DNA from: Aequorivita sp.
GTDB taxonomy: Bacteria; Bacteroidota; Bacteroidia; Flavobacteriales; Flavobacteriaceae
Assembly: GCA_030690315.1 (NCBI GenBank)
Contig: JAUYGY010000051.1
Coordinates: 47,155 to 111,154, forward strand
Direction of reading: 5' to 3'
DNA length: 64,000 nucleotides
Of this stretch, positions 1 to 9,962 are shown one piece after another (the first letter of the stretch is position 1; each line of letters starts with the position of its first letter). A model generated the notes under the pieces. It was given only the letters and a program-made list of their open reading frames with translations, ran no database searches and was not told the DNA's origin. The translations under genes and the position numbers were made by a program.

Positions 1-4
1 CGAT

Positions 5-3000
5 ATGCAGCCCGATGTTTTTGTGCTACCAGAATCGGTTGAGGCGCCAGCAACCGAAAGGGGAATCGTTGGAAAAATTGCGGTGAAATTACTTAAGGTT
101 TTTGCCAAGAAAGCCGTTGGCGGCGGAGTGATTGCGCTTGCCAAAAAACTGGAAAACGAACATCTTCAGCATAAAATTGACAAAAGTGTGCTGGCAGCAG
201 ATTTTCTAGAAAAAGGAGCGGCTGTATATACTGTTGATAGAGAATTTAATTTCGGAAAATTTGATGGCAAGCCTTCCAATATGCCGTTCTTTCTTTTTAT
301 CCACGGAACCAATTCGGATACTTTTGGAGCTTTTGAAGATTTAAAAAACAGTACAACTGTTTGGAACAGCCTTCACCAAATGTATGGAAACAATGTAATT
401 GCATTTCAACACAGGACTCTTTCTGAAAGTCCGTTGGAAAATGTAGTAAAGCTTGCCGAACTGTTGCCCGATAATTCCGTGGTACACTTGCTTACCCATT
501 CCAGGGGAGGAATTGTTGGCGATATTTTGAACAGATACAGCAGCACGAACGATGAAGCGTCCATGGGGTTTACGAATGACCACATAGCCCTGCTAGAAAA
601 AGAGGAAGGCAGGGAAAAGGATATCGAAAATATTGAAGCACTCAATAAAATATTTAAAAATAAGAAAATCACCGTCGCGAAATTTATTCGGGTGGGTTGC
701 CCAGCGGCGGGAACAAAATTGGCTTCAAAAAGGTTGGACCACATTTTAAACGTCTTTTATAATTTGATTGGGTTTGTTGGCGGAATGTTTGGCGATATTT
801 TAATGGAACTACTAAAAGCGGCGGTGGAGAGCAAAGATGATGTGAATGTGTTACCCGGATTAGAAGCCCAAAGACCTGAATCGCCATTTATAAAAATCTT
901 GAACGATCCTTCCCCCGAAAGGGCAATCGATGGAAAACCATTGGCCATAATCTCTGGAAATGGAAGGGTGAGCCTTTCTGGCGAAGGGCTTTTCAATATT
1001 CTCGGCAAATTGTTTTATTGGCAACGAAATGATCTCGTTGTAAATACAGATTCCATGTATTTGGGAGCAAAGCGCAAGAACAATATTCAATATTTCTTTG
1101 ATCAGGGCGCAGATGTAAACCACGTTAAATATTTTGAAAACGATAAAACGCGGGAAGCCATAAAACTGGTACTTGAAACGCCCGAAGGACAACTTATTCC
1201 CGGGTTTAAATGTATTCCGCAGGATGAAATTCCGGGAACTGACAGAGCATTGGTTGAATCTGGTGAACTGTATCCAGATCCAAAACTGCCTTCAGGCAAC
1301 AGGCCTATTGTTGTAATGATTCCAGGAATTATGGGCTCCAATCTTTCCCAAAAAGACAAAGAAATCTGGCTGCATTATGGGCGAATTCTTAGCGGCGGAC
1401 TTATAAATCTGAACTATTCCAATGTAAACAAGATAGTGGCAGATTCCGTGGTAAAAACTTCATATGGCAAGCTTTACAAATGGCTATCTGCGAAATACGA
1501 TGTGATTGTTTATCCCTTTGATTGGCGCAAACCCCTACCAGAATGCGCTATTGAATTCAAAGTAAAAATTCAAAGTCTATTAAAAACGGGACAGCCCATA
1601 AAAATTATAGGCCATTCCATGGGCGGACTTTTGGTTCGGGATTTCATCATTAATCATGACGATGTTTGGCAAGATTTAAAGGCTTCAAAAGGGTTCAAAT
1701 TACTTTTTCTTGGTTCGCCATTGGGCGGTTCCTTCCGCATCCCTTCCGTACTTTTCGGGGAAGATGCAATTATCAAAAAACTGAGCGGCCTGGATTTGTT
1801 TCATACGAAAGAAGGCCTGATTAAAATGTTCGCGAAATTTCCCGGAATTTTGGCACTACTACCAATTACCACAGATGCTAAGAATGATTTTGCAAAACTG
1901 GAAACCTGGGAAAATATGCGCTCTTTCTTCGGAAAACGGGACTGGCCCTTGCCTTTAAAAGATGATTTAGACTATTTCAAAAATTACCGCGACAATATTC
2001 TGAAAAAAAGAGATGCGATTGATTATTCAAATATGGTTTACATAGCGGGGAAGGATAAAATGACGCCCTGTGGCTATTATTTGGACGAAATTAAACCCAA
2101 AAAACAATTGTATTTTCTGTACACCAGCGAAGGTGACCAAAGCGTTACCTGGGAATCGGGCATCCCGAAACAACTTATTGAGACAAATGCTGTGTATTAT
2201 TCTCGAGTTACCCATGGCGCACTTGCCAATGATCCAGACCTGTTCAATGCTATTGAGGAAATTTTATCCTCCGGACAAACCAAATTATTGCGAAACACAA
2301 AACCACTTTTACGTGGCGAGGAAAAAATATTCAGGGCCGAACCGGATATTGATTTCGATCTTTCTGAAAGTGGATTGGAAAAAACCATCTTGGGTCTAGG
2401 TACTGAAATTGAACCAATAGGTAGCCAAATTCCGGTTACCATTACCGTGAGCAATGGCGATCTTCGTTATGCATCGCATCCTGTGATTGCAGGGCATTTT
2501 TTAAATGACGGAGTGCTTTATGCTGAAAAAACCATAGATTATTATCTTAACGGAAGCCTCACTTCAAAACACCGATTGGGGCTTTATCCGGGAGAAATTG
2601 GTACCAACGCCATATTCGGAAAAATGGAAGGAAGTGACTTTGAAGGAGCCATAATTGTGGGCCTTGGAGAGCCCGACCAGCTTACCTCTTTTCAATTTTC
2701 AAAATCGGTGGAATCTGGGGTACTTAACTATCTACTCAGCATTCCTGCAGATGCATCCCCAAAAAAGGGCATTGGCGTTTCCTCATTGATTGTGGCTACC
2801 GGTTATGGCGGTCTTACCGTTGAGGGCTCTATGAAGGCAATTATTGAAGGTGTTAACCGCGCTAATGAAAAGGTGAAAGCATTGTCCGATTCTGGTTACA
2901 AAACCATCCAAAGCATTGAATTTGTTGAAATTTATGCCGACCGTGCCCTCAACTGCATGTATATTCTGAATAAAATAGCCAATAAAGAAAATTCAACTTA

Positions 3001-5239
3001 CAATATTATTGTTGGAAATAAACGCATCAAAAATTTGATGGGGATTAGAAAAAGAACGCCTTTAGATACTTCCGAAGATTGGTGGAACCGCATTACAATT
3101 AAATACAAAGAAGCCAACGAACTCACCGGAGAGCCTGCAAGTATGACGTTTGGTTCTTCCACTAGCGATTCGCGGGAAGAGGAAAACGAACTATACAGCA
3201 GCACGCCGTTAATAGATCTTTTTATATCTGAAGTTTCCACCAGCAACCAATGGTCCGCCTGTACCGCAAAAACGCTTTTTGAATTATTGATTCCAAATAA
3301 TTTAAAAGAAAAGCTTAAAAGAAAGGGCAATATTTCGTGGATACTCGATTCAAAAACTGCCGCCTATCCGTGGGAACTTTTACAGGACAATACCACGAAT
3401 GCAAAACCGCTTTGCATCAACGCTGGAATGATACGGCAATTATCTACTAAGGATTATAGAATAAATATAAAACGCGTTGCAGAAAAGGGAGCATTGGTTA
3501 TTGCTGACCCCGTTTTAAATGGATTCATTTCCCAATTGCCCGGAGCAAAAGAAGAAGGAATGTTGGTTAAAGACACTTTGGAAAATGTAGGTTATCCCAC
3601 CACATCACTTATTGGTACCGATGCGGAAAGCATAGTAAAAAACTTCTTCTGCAAAGATTACACGATAATCCATTTGGCCGGCCACGGGGTTTTCAATCCA
3701 AAATCTCCCAAAAAATCGGGAATGGTAATCGGGAAGGATATTTTTCTAACCGTATTCGAAATAGAACAAATGCCCGTGGTGCCAGAACTTGTATTCGTAA
3801 ACTGCTGCCACCTCGGCTACAGCAGTGCGGATGATGAAATGTTATATCAAAATAGATATAAACTTGCCGCAAACATTGGTACCCAATTGATTAAAATAGG
3901 TGTGAAAGCTGTTATTGCCGCTGGTTGGGCGGTGAACGATGCAGCCGCACACGATTTTGCCCAAGTTTTTTACAGCAGTATGTTCGCTGGAGAAAATTTT
4001 GGAGACGCGGTGAAAAATGCCCGAAATTCAATTTATGAAAAACATCCCGATAATAATACATGGGGCGCCTATCAATGCTATGGCGATCCATTTTTCAAAC
4101 TTAAAAATATTTCCGCCAGTAGCGGCAGTTGGTCGCCATCTTACATTGTGCCGCAGGAAGCTGAAATAGATTTGGACAATCTTCTCAACCAATTACAAAT
4201 GGCCACAAGTGCAAATAAAGATCATCTTGCAGATCTGAACACGATTATGAAGGCAGTGGAACGGGATGTTTTTAAAACCCCTCAAATTATTGAACGAGTG
4301 GCCAAAATCTATCAGGAACTTGCGCTTTATATTGAGGCTTGTGGCAATTATGAAGAATTGTTGAAAATGGAAAACGCCGACTTTTCATTTTCCTGTATGG
4401 AAAAATACTGCAATACCCGTTCAAAACTATACATACGCGAAATTTTTGAAAATGCAGCGGCAACACCCGCCAATAAAAATGAAGCCTACAAAAAAACGCA
4501 AAGAGTGATTAGCGACCTGCAAGTATTGCTTTTTGCTGGCGAGACAGCTGAGAGGCTCAATCTACTGGGCAGTACATACAAACGTTTGGGAATGTTGGCA
4601 CCGGACAATAAAAAGCGAATGGATGCCTATAAAGCTGCAATAGCCCATTATGAAATGGCTTATGATAGCAATAACAATTCAAACAAAATCTATTCACTTG
4701 CAAACTCCATTGAAATTGCCTGTTTGTTAGTTCTCAATGGTGCAATTAAAGACGGTGGTGAGTTTACCGTGGACAAGAAAAAATATAAATTGAGAACGGT
4801 AGCAGAAACCCAAGAAATACTTCAGAACCAAAAAAATAAACTCACTGAGATTAAGGAATATGACAATTTGGAATATTGGGATATGATAGCGGAGCTGAAT
4901 ATTGATCTATGTCTTCTTTTGGTTTTGGAAGATGAAAATATTGATTCAAAATGGACAGAAATTATCCAAAATTTCAATAAAATTTGGAGCAAAGCCGGAT
5001 CCGATGCCAAAAAGAATTCGGAACTCGAGCATCTCCAATTTCTTACGGATGGACTAAATGCAGCCGTTGGTTTAAAGAATATAGTACCTAGTTTAAAAAA
5101 GGATTTGCAATCCAATATCAGTGACTTGAGAACTGCCCTAAGTGCTATTCGAAAAAAACTTAAAACACAACCCATTGCCAAACCAAAAACTTCGGAGAAA
5201 AAGAAGAATATAAAAAAGAACACAAAAAAGAAACCGTAA
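5..5239 (+). CDS. CHAT-domain protein with two alpha/beta-hydrolase domains
   Basis: About 1744 residues. Residues ~90-290 form an alpha/beta hydrolase with nucleophile elbow THSRGG (S166). Residues ~425-760 form a second, LCAT/PGAP1-like lipase domain that opens with MIPGIMGSN and has the elbow GHSMGG (S538). Residues ~1080-1370 are a CHAT caspase-like peptidase: HLAGHG gives catalytic H1227, VNCCHLG gives C1268, and the typical ends WAVNDAA and YGDP follow. The rest is a helical, TPR-like tail ending in a very lysine-rich stretch. No signal peptide is seen, so it is probably cytosolic. The first ATG is 5 bases from the window edge and the frame stays open before it, so the true start may lie outside. 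Family knowledge: CHAT proteases act as regulated cell-death or immunity effectors, often beside sensor domains. The combination with two lipase-like domains suggests an effector, but substrate and trigger are unknown. Confidence 0.85.
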   Translation: MQPDVFVLPESVEAPATERGIVGKIAVKLLKVFAKKAVGGGVIALAKKLENEHLQHKIDKSVLAADFLEKGAAVYTVDREFNFGKFDGKPSNMPFFLFIHGTNSDTFGAFEDLKNSTTVWNSLHQMYGNNVIAFQHRTLSESPLENVVKLAELLPDNSVVHLLTHSRGGIVGDILNRYSSTNDEASMGFTNDHIALLEKEEGREKDIENIEALNKIFKNKKITVAKFIRVGCPAAGTKLASKRLDHILNVFYNLIGFVGGMFGDILMELLKAAVESKDDVNVLPGLEAQRPESPFIKILNDPSPERAIDGKPLAIISGNGRVSLSGEGLFNILGKLFYWQRNDLVVNTDSMYLGAKRKNNIQYFFDQGADVNHVKYFENDKTREAIKLVLETPEGQLIPGFKCIPQDEIPGTDRALVESGELYPDPKLPSGNRPIVVMIPGIMGSNLSQKDKEIWLHYGRILSGGLINLNYSNVNKIVADSVVKTSYGKLYKWLSAKYDVIVYPFDWRKPLPECAIEFKVKIQSLLKTGQPIKIIGHSMGGLLVRDFIINHDDVWQDLKASKGFKLLFLGSPLGGSFRIPSVLFGEDAIIKKLSGLDLFHTKEGLIKMFAKFPGILALLPITTDAKNDFAKLETWENMRSFFGKRDWPLPLKDDLDYFKNYRDNILKKRDAIDYSNMVYIAGKDKMTPCGYYLDEIKPKKQLYFLYTSEGDQSVTWESGIPKQLIETNAVYYSRVTHGALANDPDLFNAIEEILSSGQTKLLRNTKPLLRGEEKIFRAEPDIDFDLSESGLEKTILGLGTEIEPIGSQIPVTITVSNGDLRYASHPVIAGHFLNDGVLYAEKTIDYYLNGSLTSKHRLGLYPGEIGTNAIFGKMEGSDFEGAIIVGLGEPDQLTSFQFSKSVESGVLNYLLSIPADASPKKGIGVSSLIVATGYGGLTVEGSMKAIIEGVNRANEKVKALSDSGYKTIQSIEFVEIYADRALNCMYILNKIANKENSTYNIIVGNKRIKNLMGIRKRTPLDTSEDWWNRITIKYKEANELTGEPASMTFGSSTSDSREEENELYSSTPLIDLFISEVSTSNQWSACTAKTLFELLIPNNLKEKLKRKGNISWILDSKTAAYPWELLQDNTTNAKPLCINAGMIRQLSTKDYRINIKRVAEKGALVIADPVLNGFISQLPGAKEEGMLVKDTLENVGYPTTSLIGTDAESIVKNFFCKDYTIIHLAGHGVFNPKSPKKSGMVIGKDIFLTVFEIEQMPVVPELVFVNCCHLGYSSADDEMLYQNRYKLAANIGTQLIKIGVKAVIAAGWAVNDAAAHDFAQVFYSSMFAGENFGDAVKNARNSIYEKHPDNNTWGAYQCYGDPFFKLKNISASSGSWSPSYIVPQEAEIDLDNLLNQLQMATSANKDHLADLNTIMKAVERDVFKTPQIIERVAKIYQELALYIEACGNYEELLKMENADFSFSCMEKYCNTRSKLYIREIFENAAATPANKNEAYKKTQRVISDLQVLLFAGETAERLNLLGSTYKRLGMLAPDNKKRMDAYKAAIAHYEMAYDSNNNSNKIYSLANSIEIACLLVLNGAIKDGGEFTVDKKKYKLRTVAETQEILQNQKNKLTEIKEYDNLEYWDMIAELNIDLCLLLVLEDENIDSKWTEIIQNFNKIWSKAGSDAKKNSELEHLQFLTDGLNAAVGLKNIVPSLKKDLQSNISDLRTALSAIRKKLKTQPIAKPKTSEKKKNIKKNTKKKP

Positions 5240-5267
5240 AAATCATATTTTCATCTTCATTCTCACT

Positions 5268-5298
5268 TTGAACGCAAGCAAAATGCTTTGTGGTTCAA
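5268..5298 (+). terminator. possible hairpin downstream of the CHAT gene
   Basis: TTGAAC and GTTCAA enclose a partly paired inner stem (CAAGCA/TGCTTTG). There is no clear T-run, so it may be a weak terminator or chance. Confidence 0.25.
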
Positions 5299-5394
5299 AC
5301 CATTAATTTCAGTTTCACCCAATCCCATTATTTTACTAAGTTTGGTAAGGGTGTAATCTTTTCACAAATACTATCTTTATAAAAATTTCTATCC

Positions 5395-5886
5395 ATGGAA
5401 GAAAAATTTAAAGCCATTGTGAACGGTACTTTTGAATTCCCGCTGTTTCGCAAAGACCTCGAAACTATTGATATAGTTTCAGAAAATAAAAATGCCAATG
5501 TTGTTTTCAATAATAAATCGCTGGAAGTTGAGATTCTTGAAAATGATTTTCGCAACAGAAAATATATTTTAAAGGTCAATGGAAATCGGTATGAAGTTAA
5601 AATTGAAAATGCGTTGGACGCCCTTATTTCAGAAATGGGGCTTTCGCTTGGCAATGCTTCGGTTGAAGACGAAGTGCATGCCCCAATGCCGGGAATTATT
5701 TTGGAAGTAAATGTTTCTGAAGGCGATGAAGTAAAAAAAGGCGATTTCCTTTGCGTTCTCGAAGCCATGAAAATGGAAAATACGCTCACCGCGCCCCGGG
5801 ATGGTATTGTAAAATCAGTAAACATCGCAAAAGGCGAAACAGTAGATAAAGGAAAATTGCTAATTGAATTTCAGAAAAATGATTAA
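5395..5886 (+). CDS. biotin carboxyl carrier protein subunit of acyl-CoA carboxylase
   Basis: 163 residues. The C-terminal ~75 residues are a biotinyl/lipoyl domain with the biotinylation motif EAMKMEN (K126), preceded by HAPMPG, as in carriers of propionyl-/acetyl-CoA carboxylases. The N-terminal half resembles the linker that docks the carrier in multi-subunit carboxylases. It carries carboxybiotin from the biotin carboxylase encoded next to the carboxyltransferase encoded third. A TATCTTTA box at 5372-5379 is a plausible -7 element. The stop overlaps the start of the next gene by 8 bases, indicating translational coupling. Confidence 0.9.
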   Translation: MEEKFKAIVNGTFEFPLFRKDLETIDIVSENKNANVVFNNKSLEVEILENDFRNRKYILKVNGNRYEVKIENALDALISEMGLSLGNASVEDEVHAPMPGIILEVNVSEGDEVKKGDFLCVLEAMKMENTLTAPRDGIVKSVNIAKGETVDKGKLLIEFQKND

Positions 5887-7327
5887 AAAAATACTGGTAG
5901 CCAACCGAGGCGAAATTGCTTTGCGAATAATGAAGACGGCCCGAAATATGGGCATTAAAACGGTTGCCGTTTTTTCCGAAGCAGATAGAAATTCGCCCCA
6001 TGTAAAATTTGCTGACGAAGCTGTTTGCATCGGCCCGCCACCTTCCAACGAATCCTATCTTTTAGGTGATAAAATTATAAAAGTCGCAAAAGAGCTGAAT
6101 GTTGATGCGATCCATCCCGGTTACGGATTTTTGAGTGAAAATGCTGAATTTGGAGAAAGCGTAGAAAAAAGCGGAATGGTTTTCATCGGTCCAAAATCGC
6201 ACGCCATTCGCGTTATGGGAAGTAAATTGGCCGCGAAGGATGCCGTGAAAGAATACAACATTCCAATGGTTCCCGGTACCGCTGAAGCTATTACAGATGT
6301 TTCTGCAGCAAAGGAAATTGCAAAAGAAATTGGGTTTCCAATTCTCATAAAAGCTTCAGCGGGTGGTGGCGGAAAAGGAATGCGAATCGTGGAAAACGCA
6401 AGCGAATTTGAAGACCAAATGAAACGCGCCATAAGCGAGGCCGAGAATGCCTTTGGTGATGGCTCCGTTTTTATTGAAAAATATGTCACTTCTCCCCGAC
6501 ACATAGAAATTCAAATATTGGCTGATAATTTCGGCAATACCGTTTATCTTTTTGAACGAGAGTGCAGCATTCAGCGGCGCCATCAAAAAGTTGTGGAGGA
6601 AGCACCTTCTTCTGTTTTAACTCCGGAATTGCGCAAACAGATGGGTGAGGCAGCGGTAAAGGTTGCTAAAGCCTGTGATTATGTAGGTGCTGGGACTGTG
6701 GAATTTTTGTTAGACGACAAACTCAATTTCTATTTCCTTGAAATGAATACGCGTTTGCAAGTGGAGCATCCCGTGACTGAAATGATCACAGGCCTCGATT
6801 TGGTGGAACAGCAGATAAACGTTGCCAATAATGAAAAACTTGCCTTTTCGCAGGAAGATTTAAAAATTAACGGCCACGCTTTTGAACTTCGCGTTTATGC
6901 CGAAGATTCGCTGAACAATTTTATGCCCAGCGTTGGAAAGCTTGAAGTTTACCGTCCGCCGAGCGGAAAAAATATTCGGGTGGACGATGGGTTTACCGAA
7001 GGAATGCAGGTGCCCATTCAGTACGATCCGATGCTTTCGAAACTCATTACCTACGGAAAAAACCGAAACGAGGCCTTGCAGCGCATGCTTGAAGCCATTT
7101 CGGAATATGATATTGAAGGCGTAAGCACAACGCTTCCGTTTGGAAAATTTGTTTTTGAGCACGAAGCCTTTCGAAGCGGAAATTTCGATACCAATTTTGT
7201 AAAAAAATATTATTCCGAAGAAAAACTTAAAGCAATAAACGAAGAGGAAGCGAAGGTGGCGGCACTTTTTGCATTGAAACAATATTTAAAGGATTCAGAA
7301 AAACTACGATTACCAAAAACTCTGTGA
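5879..7327 (+). CDS. accC: biotin carboxylase subunit
   Basis: 482 residues from the ATG at 5879; an upstream in-frame ATG at 5864 lies deeper in the carrier gene and would add MNFRK before the conserved start MIKKILVANRGEIA. ATP-grasp biotin carboxylase: the N-terminal domain has HPGYGFLSEN, the glycine-rich ATP loop is KASAGGGGKGMR, and later motifs include RECSIQRRHQK, FLEMNTRLQVEHPVTE and the C-terminal ATP-grasp/BC_C region. It carboxylates biotin with ATP and bicarbonate. It is slightly longer than E. coli AccC (about 450 residues). It lies between the carrier and carboxyltransferase genes; which acyl-CoA the complex uses cannot be decided from this subunit. Confidence 0.93.
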   Translation: MIKKILVANRGEIALRIMKTARNMGIKTVAVFSEADRNSPHVKFADEAVCIGPPPSNESYLLGDKIIKVAKELNVDAIHPGYGFLSENAEFGESVEKSGMVFIGPKSHAIRVMGSKLAAKDAVKEYNIPMVPGTAEAITDVSAAKEIAKEIGFPILIKASAGGGGKGMRIVENASEFEDQMKRAISEAENAFGDGSVFIEKYVTSPRHIEIQILADNFGNTVYLFERECSIQRRHQKVVEEAPSSVLTPELRKQMGEAAVKVAKACDYVGAGTVEFLLDDKLNFYFLEMNTRLQVEHPVTEMITGLDLVEQQINVANNEKLAFSQEDLKINGHAFELRVYAEDSLNNFMPSVGKLEVYRPPSGKNIRVDDGFTEGMQVPIQYDPMLSKLITYGKNRNEALQRMLEAISEYDIEGVSTTLPFGKFVFEHEAFRSGNFDTNFVKKYYSEEKLKAINEEEAKVAALFALKQYLKDSEKLRLPKTL

Positions 7328-7412
7328 AGCTCAGCGGCTCTCTGTGCAACTCTGTGAAACAGCTATTACACAGATTTTCACAGAGAAAACACAGAGTTAC
7401 GCAGAGAAATAA
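7323..7412. repeat. imperfect inverted repeat of CTCTGTG/CACAGAG units
   Basis: The gap between the carboxylase genes is filled by CTCTGTGAA, CTCTCTGTG and ACTCTGTGAAA on one side and TTTTCACAGAG, CACAGAGTTA and GCAGAGAAA on the other. The two arms are each about 30 bases and can fold into a long imperfect hairpin inside the operon. It looks like a dispersed REP-like intergenic element; copy number elsewhere cannot be seen here. Confidence 0.6.
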
Positions 7413-7420
7413 GTAAAATT

Positions 7421-8962
7421 ATGACCGACAACAATAAAAAACTGCACGAAATACTTTCCGAAGCCAAAAAAGGCGGCGGAGAAAAACGAATTGCAAAACA
7501 GCACGAAAAGAAAAAACTCACCGCCCGCGAGCGTGTGGAATATTTGCTGGATGAAGGTTCTTTTGAAGAAATGGGTATCCTCGTAACGCACAGAACCACC
7601 GATTTTGATATGCAAAACGAAGTGTATTACGGCGATGGGGTTGTTGCGGGCTACGGTACCATAAACGGCTGTTTAGTATATATATTCGCACAGGATTTTA
7701 CGGTTTTTGGCGGTGCGCTTTCAGAAACCCACGCCGAGAAAATCTGTAAGATAATGGATCATGCCGTGAGGGTTGGAGCACCGGTAATTGGTTTAAACGA
7801 TTCCGGCGGGGCACGAATTCAGGAAGGGGTTCGCTCTTTGGGAGGTTATGCAGATATTTTTTATAGAAATGTACAAGCGTCCGGTGTTATCCCTCAGATT
7901 TCGGCCATCATGGGCCCTTGTGCCGGTGGAGCGGTTTATTCCCCAGCAATGACCGATTTCACTTTGATGGTGCAGGACAGCAGCTATATGTTTGTTACGG
8001 GACCGAATGTGGTAAAAACCGTTACCAATGAAAACGTAACTTCCGAAGAACTTGGTGGGGCGCGAACGCACGCCACCAAAAGCGGCGTAACACATTTCAC
8101 GGCCGCGAATGACATTGTGTGTTTGGAACAGATTAAAACCTTGCTCAGCTATCTTCCACAGAACAACAAAACTGTCACGGAAAAGCTTCCGTTTAAAAGT
8201 TCGGATGAGTTTCGGGATGAATTGGAAACCATTATCCCAGATTCCGCAAATAAACCGTATGATATGCACGGAGTGATAAAAGGAATAATAGATATCGATT
8301 CCTTTTTTGAAGTGCATAAGGATTACGCAGATAATATTATAGTTGGTTTTGCAAGACTTGGCGGAAGAAGCATCGGGATTGTTGCAAACCAGCCGATGAG
8401 TTTGGCGGGCGTTCTTGACGTGGACAGTTCCAAAAAAGGTGCGCGGTTTACGCGTTTTTGCGATTGTTTCAATATCCCGCTTTTGGTTTTGGTGGATGTT
8501 CCTGGGTTTCTTCCGGGAACGGATCAAGAATGGAATGGAATTATTCTGAACGGCGCCAAATTGCTTTACGCATTAAGCGAAGCCACCGTCCCACGCGTTA
8601 CTGTAATTACCCGAAAAGCTTATGGCGGCGCCTATGATGTAATGAACAGCAAACACATTGGCGCCGATATGAACTACGCTTGGCCAACAGCTGAAATTGC
8701 AGTGATGGGAGCGAAGGGAGCCAGTGAGATTATTTTCAAAAAAGAAATTTCGGAAGCTGCTGACCCAGAATTGAAACTTTCGGAAAAGGAAGCTGAATAT
8801 GCGGAAAAGTTCGCAAATCCCTTCAAAGCTGCACAAAGGGGATTTATTGATGAAGTGATTCAGCCGCGGGAAACCCGTAGAAAACTGTTGAAAGCTTTCG
8901 CAATGTTGGAAACCAAAGATGTGCCGAGGCCAAACCGAAAACATGGGAACATTCCATTATAG
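7421..8962 (+). CDS. pccB: acyl-CoA carboxylase carboxyltransferase (beta) subunit
   Basis: 513 residues, the normal length for propionyl-CoA-type beta subunits. Crotonase-fold carboxyltransferase: the N-terminal half has [32 protein letters not shown] and [12 protein letters not shown]; the C-terminal half has [13 protein letters not shown] and [11 protein letters not shown]. It transfers CO2 from carboxybiotin to an acyl-CoA, probably propionyl-CoA, giving methylmalonyl-CoA. The one-polypeptide carboxyltransferase plus separate carrier and biotin carboxylase is common in Bacteroidota. It is the third gene of the operon, separated by 93 bases that hold an inverted repeat. Confidence 0.9.
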   Translation: MTDNNKKLHEILSEAKKGGGEKRIAKQHEKKKLTARERVEYLLDEGSFEEMGILVTHRTTDFDMQNEVYYGDGVVAGYGTINGCLVYIFAQDFTVFGGALSETHAEKICKIMDHAVRVGAPVIGLNDSGGARIQEGVRSLGGYADIFYRNVQASGVIPQISAIMGPCAGGAVYSPAMTDFTLMVQDSSYMFVTGPNVVKTVTNENVTSEELGGARTHATKSGVTHFTAANDIVCLEQIKTLLSYLPQNNKTVTEKLPFKSSDEFRDELETIIPDSANKPYDMHGVIKGIIDIDSFFEVHKDYADNIIVGFARLGGRSIGIVANQPMSLAGVLDVDSSKKGARFTRFCDCFNIPLLVLVDVPGFLPGTDQEWNGIILNGAKLLYALSEATVPRVTVITRKAYGGAYDVMNSKHIGADMNYAWPTAEIAVMGAKGASEIIFKKEISEAADPELKLSEKEAEYAEKFANPFKAAQRGFIDEVIQPRETRRKLLKAFAMLETKDVPRPNRKHGNIPL

Positions 8963-8976
8963 AAAATGGAAATAAA

Positions 8977-9777
8977 TCAGCTGGAAAATTCTTTATAAAA
9001 AATATAAATTCCCATAAGCAATACAAACCAGCCAAACCCTTTTTTGAGTTTTTCCCCGTTTACGAATGAATTCAGTTTTATCCCAATAAAAATTCCCACA
9101 ATTGAAATTGCCGTGAAGGTTAAAAGGAATTTCCAGTCAATTTCAAGTGTGGCAAGATCGCCCGTAAAGCCTATCAATGAGTTTATGGCAATAATAAGCA
9201 ATGAGGTTGCCACTGCTTTTTTCATTGGTAATTTCGCCAATAAAACCAAAGCAGGAATAATTAAGAATCCTCCGCCCGCCCCAACGGCACCGGTTACAAA
9301 CCCAAGAAAAATTCCTTGGATAATTATTAATGGATAATTATAAGAAACTATACTTCCAATTTCGGGTTCGGGTTTTTTGTTGCTTATCATAGTGATGGAA
9401 GCAGCTAGCATTACGAGGGCAAAAAATAACATTATTGCAATGTCCTTTGTAAGCGTAAAGCCATCAACCACCAATAGGTTTTCAGGTAATGCTGGAAGGA
9501 CAAATCTTCTTGTTAAATAGACAGAAATAAAGGCGGGAGTTGCAAAAATGAAAGCAGTTTTAAAATCAACAAGTTTTTTCTTCATATTTCTAATTGCGCC
9601 AACCAGAGCAGAGATTCCAACCACAAATAGCGAATATCCAGTTGCAATAATTGGGTTTAAAGAAAAGAGATAAACTATTACAGGAACGGTCAAGATAGAG
9701 CCGCCCCCGCCTATTAATCCTAAAACCACACCAACCAATAATGCTCCCAGATAACCTGCTATTTCGAGAATTTCCAT
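8977..9777 (-). CDS. TauE/SafE-family membrane exporter
   Basis: 266 residues with about eight hydrophobic segments. It has the two-fold family pattern: GVVLGLIGGGGSILTVPV near the N terminus and GAVGAGGGFLIIPALVLL in the second half. Members export sulfite, sulfoacetate or related organosulfur anions across the inner membrane; the substrate here is not known. It is encoded leftward between two rightward genes, with its 3' end 14 bases from the carboxyltransferase stop. The sulfur block at 18-24 kb makes a sulfite role attractive, but that is inference. Confidence 0.85.
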   Translation of the reverse strand: MEILEIAGYLGALLVGVVLGLIGGGGSILTVPVIVYLFSLNPIIATGYSLFVVGISALVGAIRNMKKKLVDFKTAFIFATPAFISVYLTRRFVLPALPENLLVVDGFTLTKDIAIMLFFALVMLAASITMISNKKPEPEIGSIVSYNYPLIIIQGIFLGFVTGAVGAGGGFLIIPALVLLAKLPMKKAVATSLLIIAINSLIGFTGDLATLEIDWKFLLTFTAISIVGIFIGIKLNSFVNGEKLKKGFGWFVLLMGIYIFYKEFSS

Positions 9778-9896
9778 TTAAGGACTTAATTTTTTTAAAT
9801 ATTCATTACAAGATTAGCCATTATTTTAAAAAATTGGCCATTACTTTTAGAGGAATTTTTAATTAAAAGAACAACGAATAGTTAGAGAAATCTTCA

Positions 9897-9940
9897 TTGA
9901 TTATTATCATAAAAAGTGAGATTGATATTTTATAAATTGT
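9897..9940 (+). promoter_or_regulatory. type B Crp/Fnr-like operator and weak -7 box before the P-type ATPase
   Basis: TTGAT-TATT-ATCAT at 9897-9910. At the usual +36 offset is TAAATTGT (9933-9940), only a partial match to TAnnTTTG. The sequence is closest to the classical FNR consensus TTGAT-N4-ATCAA. Confidence 0.45.
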
Positions 9941-9962
9941 AAGGTTTAAATTTCTCAGGAGT

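Noticed and set aside
7793..8527. 244-codon minus-strand frame opposite the carboxyltransferase gene
   Set aside because: Shadow of a strongly conserved gene; no domain, signal or promoter supports it.
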